DNA from: Bacteroidales bacterium
GTDB taxonomy: Bacteria > Bacteroidota > Bacteroidia > Bacteroidales > F082
Direction: 5' to 3'
DNA length: 7,955 nucleotides
Assembly (NCBI GenBank): GCA_024689285.1
Contig: JAILDR010000183.1
Coordinates: 1 to 7,955, forward strand
The stretch's first letter is position 1; each line of letters begins with the position of its first letter. The notes under the pieces are model-generated. The model was not told where the DNA came from. It made no database searches and was given only the letters and a program-made list of their open reading frames with translations. Position numbers and translations under genes: made by a program. Shown piece after piece: positions 6,411 to 7,955 of the stretch.

Positions 6411-6441
6411 GTTGCAGTTTTACGCGAAAGTCGTATTTTTG
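6411..6441 (+). promoter_or_regulatory. Promoter for the leader of the 157-aa gene
   Basis: GTTG (6411-6414), a 19-nt spacer and TATTTTTG (6434-6441) fit the Bacteroidetes consensus with one mismatch in the -33 box. The -7 box is the same octamer as in the promoter at 150-157. Transcription is predicted to start near 6448, about 285 nt before the next gene. It lies 40 bp after the hsdR stop, so the downstream gene has its own promoter. Confidence 0.65.
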
Positions 6442-6447
6442 CGACTT
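6428..6447. promoter_or_regulatory. Inverted repeat flanking the -7 box (candidate operator)
   Basis: AAGTCG (6428-6433) and CGACTT (6442-6447) are perfect 6-bp inverted arms separated by exactly the 8 bases of the -7 box TATTTTTG. A dimeric repressor bound here would block polymerase. The regulator is unknown and no obvious repressor gene is in the window. Confidence 0.45.
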
Positions 6448-6709
6448 GAACAATCATATACGAACCAGTAAAAAGACCGTCATAGGAAAAGAGAAGAATA
6501 AAACATACATCATAGCGTACAATCGCTGTCTTTGAAGACTCAATTACTCGACATTTGCAGGCTAAATGGCTTGCATGAATCAACTAAAGACATGCGACCA
6601 ATGCTACTCGTGATTACATCACAGCGAGGGCAGCGGCCGCATTCAGTCAGTTGATAGGAGTCGAGTCCTGAGTCTTCGCTGTTTGTGGATACGCGCCCTC
6701 GCTCTTTTT
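6448..6709 (+). ncRNA. Structured leader or small RNA with attenuator-like terminator
   Basis: This stretch, which has no recognisable large gene, contains several hairpins. AGCG/CGCT lies around 6508-6525. GCAGGC (6557-6562) can pair with GCTTGC (6569-6574). TGG plus TTGCATG (6567-6577) can pair with CATGCGACCA (6591-6600), with one bulge, which excludes the previous hairpin. GTGAT/ATCAC (6610-6614/6618-6622) is perfect. The whole ends in the terminator stem described separately. With the promoter at 6411-6441 this makes an RNA of about 260 nt ending just before the 157-aa gene. It could be an attenuating leader for that gene or an independent small RNA. No match to a known RNA family is recognised. 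Confidence 0.4.
6623..6709 (+). terminator. Long-stem intrinsic terminator or attenuator
   Basis: AGCGAGGGC (6623-6631) pairs perfectly with GCCCTCGCT (6695-6703). After a bulged A at 6632, GCG (6633-6635) pairs with CGC (6692-6694). The T-rich tail CTTTTT follows at 6704-6709. The stem encloses about 56 nt that include three GAGTC copies. The ATG of the next gene begins 24 nt after the tail, so termination here would shut that gene off. Confidence 0.65.
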
Positions 6710-6733
6710 AGACCAACAACAAAAGAGCATACC

Positions 6734-7207
6734 ATGGAAAAGAAAGCCAAAGACGACAAGACCCCAAGAATCACCAAAACCGTCACCAACAACTTCAACG
6801 CCCCCATCATGCACTATTACGAGTATGTGGAAAACAACTATGCCAACGGCAACCCTGACAAGGGTGAAATGCAGGAAAGCTTTGAAGGCCTGCCCACTAC
6901 CGAGCAGATGAAGCAGGCCGTGCAGGCCACCATGAAGCAAGGCTACTGGGGAAGCAGCAGAGGATGGGCCGTGGTGTATCGCGTCTACCAGATGAAAGGC
7001 TACTGCAAAAGCTACGCCCAGTTTGCCCGCGAGGTGGAGGAGTGGGGCATTGAGACCACGTTTTTGTGCAATTACGATGCCATTCAGAAGCCTATCGCCA
7101 CGGGTATGCTGTCAGGTCTGCCTGAGAAATGGGAGGCGCAAGGCGCACAAGGTCAGTTGGTTAAGTTGGCCAATGCGCTTGTCAATGAGCTGAACGGCTT
7201 GATGTAG
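6734..7207 (+). CDS. Uncharacterised 157-aa protein with FNAPI motif
   Basis: I do not recognise a function. The start chosen is the ATG at 6734. A longer in-frame TTG start at 6683 would lie inside the terminator structure. The basic N-terminus (MEKKAKDDKTPRITKT) leads to VTNNFNAPI at about residues 18-26, almost the same as NITNHFNAPI at the end of HsdR. A charged linker follows, then a compact, aromatic-rich domain from about 55 to the end, including GYWGSSRGWAVVYRVYQMKG, a Cys-containing segment around YDAIQKPIATG, and a C-terminal helix KLANALVNELNGLM. There is no signal peptide, membrane segment or nuclease motif. It resembles, from memory, hypothetical proteins on Bacteroidetes accessory elements. 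It has its own promoter and a terminator at 7309-7338, so it is a single-gene unit next to, rather than inside, the hsd operon. Confidence 0.8.
   Translation: MEKKAKDDKTPRITKTVTNNFNAPIMHYYEYVENNYANGNPDKGEMQESFEGLPTTEQMKQAVQATMKQGYWGSSRGWAVVYRVYQMKGYCKSYAQFAREVEEWGIETTFLCNYDAIQKPIATGMLSGLPEKWEAQGAQGQLVKLANALVNELNGLM
6783..6808 (+). repeat. Copy 2 of the 26-bp direct repeat (157-aa gene)
   Basis: This matches 6328-6353 in hsdR with one difference in 26 bases and encodes VTNNFNAPI. The surrounding sequence is not similar, so only the motif is duplicated. Confidence 0.85.
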
Positions 7208-7209
7208 CT

Positions 7210-7311
7210 TTCTGAAAGTTCTGAAAGCTGGAACCGAAAAAACGAAAAACAAGCCTTTGGCGTTCTGAAAGTTCTGAAAATCGTTCTAAAAATTCTGATA
7301 ATGATTCTAAG
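7210..7311. repeat. Iterated TTCTGAA palindromes
   Basis: Four exact copies of the 7-bp palindrome TTCTGAA begin at 7210, 7219, 7263 and 7272. Three variants (TTCTAAA, TTCTGAT, TTCTAAG) begin at 7284, 7293 and 7305. The spacing is 9, 44, 9, 12, 9 and 12 bp, so copies come mostly as 9-bp-spaced pairs. They occupy the space between the 157-aa gene stop and the terminator. They could be protein-binding iterons or a simple-sequence expansion. Confidence 0.6.
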
Positions 7312-7338
7312 CCCCGACAGAAATTGCCGGGGTTTTTT
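7309..7338 (+). terminator. Intrinsic terminator after the 157-aa gene
   Basis: CCCCG (7312-7316) pairs with CGGGG (7328-7332). The stem continues past an A/C mismatch with CA/TG (7318-7319/7325-7326), closing a small loop. Six Ts (7333-7338) follow, and the preceding AAG can pair with part of the tract. Positions 7339-7442 contain only an AT-rich stretch with two TTAAATCTT copies (7403-7411, 7418-7426) and no consensus promoter. Confidence 0.8.
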
Positions 7339-7442
7339 ATTGTCCTTTTCTTTGCAGCACGATTCACGTCAATCCCGGGAACGCGAGTCGCTTGAACGAA
7401 TCTTAAATCTTGAAATTTTAAATCTTTAAATCACAACAAATC

Positions 7443-7736
7443 ATGGAATCCTTAGTAAGAATTATCAATCAATCAGCACTGACCCAGCGTCAGTATCAGG
7501 ACAAGAAAACGGGTGAGCAGAAAGTGATGAACACCGTCACGCTGAAACTCACCAACGGCACCGACACCTTCATCGGCGAGATCACCGGCGAACGCGCCGT
7601 GAACTGCCCACACTACGACCCGCAGTACTTCTATCGCGTGCAATGCACGATGATGGTGCGCGAGTGGAACTCGCAACAGACTGGTGAGGCACAACAGGCC
7701 ACGACGATTTACATTGATAAGATTAGTGCAGTATGA
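7443..7736 (+). CDS. 97-aa protein, possible OB-fold ssDNA-binding type
   Basis: A complete small cytosolic protein starting at the ATG at 7443. It is dominated by alternating beta-strand-like segments: SLVRIINQSA at the N-terminus, a KKTGEQKVMNTVTLKLTNG hairpin-like stretch, DTFIGEITGERAV, YFYRVQCTMMVREW, and the final ATTIYIDKISAV. A short all-beta protein with a Q/K-rich loop and aromatic residues in the strands suggests an OB-fold like single-strand DNA-binding proteins, but no diagnostic motif is present and the call is tentative. The gene order (this protein followed by one beginning MKELNF) recalls small-gene clusters of Bacteroidetes conjugative elements, where DNA-processing functions are common. 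Codon use is GC-rich, like hsdM and hsdR. No Shine-Dalgarno is seen. Confidence 0.7.
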   Translation: MESLVRIINQSALTQRQYQDKKTGEQKVMNTVTLKLTNGTDTFIGEITGERAVNCPHYDPQYFYRVQCTMMVREWNSQQTGEAQQATTIYIDKISAV

Positions 7737-7738
7737 TA

Positions 7739-7826
7739 AATGCGGAATTATGAAATCGAAGATTCAACGAAGTTAATGCGGAATGAGCTGCCGCATCGCG
7801 ATATTCAGCATTCAGCATTCCGAATT
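7739..7826. repeat. Short direct and inverted repeats between the last two genes
   Basis: AATGCGGAAT occurs at 7739-7748 and 7775-7784. ATTCAGC is tandem at 7803-7809 and 7810-7816 and runs into ATTCCGAATT. GGAATG (7780-7785) can pair with CATTCC (7816-7821). No T tract follows, so it is not a standard terminator. It resembles the degenerate intergenic repeats common in Bacteroidetes genomes. Confidence 0.45.
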
Positions 7827-7848
7827 AGACAGTTAAAACCACTCTGAC

Positions 7849-7955
7849 ATGAAAGAACTGAATTTCACTGAAAATAAGGTACAAGTCCTCACGCTGGACG
7901 ACCTTGAGAAGACCTACAGAGAGAACCTCACCGATGGCACTCCCGTGGGCGGCAT
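7849..7955 (+). CDS. N-terminus of a conserved mobile-element-type protein (partial)
   Basis: The frame opens at ATG 7849 and is still open at the window edge, giving 35 residues that start MKELNFTENKVQVLTLDDLE and end in DGTPVGG. The window contains no functional motif. From memory, similar N-termini (KELNF...VLTLDDLE...NL.DGTPVGGI) belong to conserved hypothetical proteins encoded in conjugative transposons of Bacteroides and Prevotella, which fits its position after the 97-aa gene. Function is unknown. The 113-bp gap before it holds the short repeats and no consensus promoter, so it may be co-transcribed with the gene at 7443. Confidence 0.65.
   Translation, partial: MKELNFTENKVQVLTLDDLEKTYRENLTDGTPVGG

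Noticed and set aside
6368..6583. 71-codon minus-strand open frame after hsdR
   Set aside because: It overlaps the promoter and leader and has no motif or promoter of its own.
7208..7311. CRISPR array
   Set aside because: The repeats are 7-9 bp with 2-5 bp between most of them, far too short for repeats and spacers, and there are no cas genes.
1..7955. tRNA or rRNA genes
   Set aside because: No cloverleaf with a GTTCGANNC-type T-arm and CCA end, and no rRNA-like conserved stretches, were noticed on either strand.

Overview
The window looks like a chromosomal accessory region of a Bacteroidetes bacterium, probably of the Prevotella/Bacteroides group. The basis is promoters of the Bacteroidetes type (TTTG, about 19-20 nt, TAnnTTTG), the absence of Shine-Dalgarno sequences before most starts, and protein relatives recalled from that phylum. 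No 16S or other taxonomic marker is present, so the genus is an inference.

Layout. Positions 1-108 hold the 3' end of a gene resembling the C-terminus of PD-(D/E)XK nuclease-type transposases. Positions 126-346 carry a consensus promoter, a set of nested self-complementary segments and a strong intrinsic terminator, read here as a small structured RNA or attenuating leader. A small lipoprotein-like reading frame (up to 520) overlaps and follows it. A complete Type I restriction-modification locus comes next: hsdM (525-1973), hsdS (1970-3085) and hsdR (3891-6371). A VapC-type PIN-domain toxin and its antitoxin (3107-3819) sit on the opposite strand between hsdS and hsdR. The 362 bp after hsdR contain a second promoter whose -7 box is exactly flanked by a 6-bp inverted repeat, then a structured leader ending in a long terminator stem. 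That terminator lies 24 nt before a 157-aa protein of unknown function (6734-7207), which shares an unusual (I/V)TN(H/N)FNAPI motif with the C-terminal tail of HsdR. The right end holds iterated TTCTGAA palindromes, a terminator, a 97-aa protein possibly of OB-fold ssDNA-binding type (7443-7736), and the start of another small gene (7849 onward). These last two resemble genes carried by Bacteroidetes conjugative elements.

How it fits together. HsdM and HsdS would form the methyltransferase, and HsdR adds ATP-dependent translocation and cleavage. The embedded toxin-antitoxin pair may help hold the locus in the genome. The most unusual points are the two promoter-structured RNA-terminator units flanking the restriction-modification locus, three tandem C-x2-C-x4-C-x-C knuckles inserted in HsdR, and the motif shared by HsdR and the following small protein. 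Functional links among these parts are inferred from position only.
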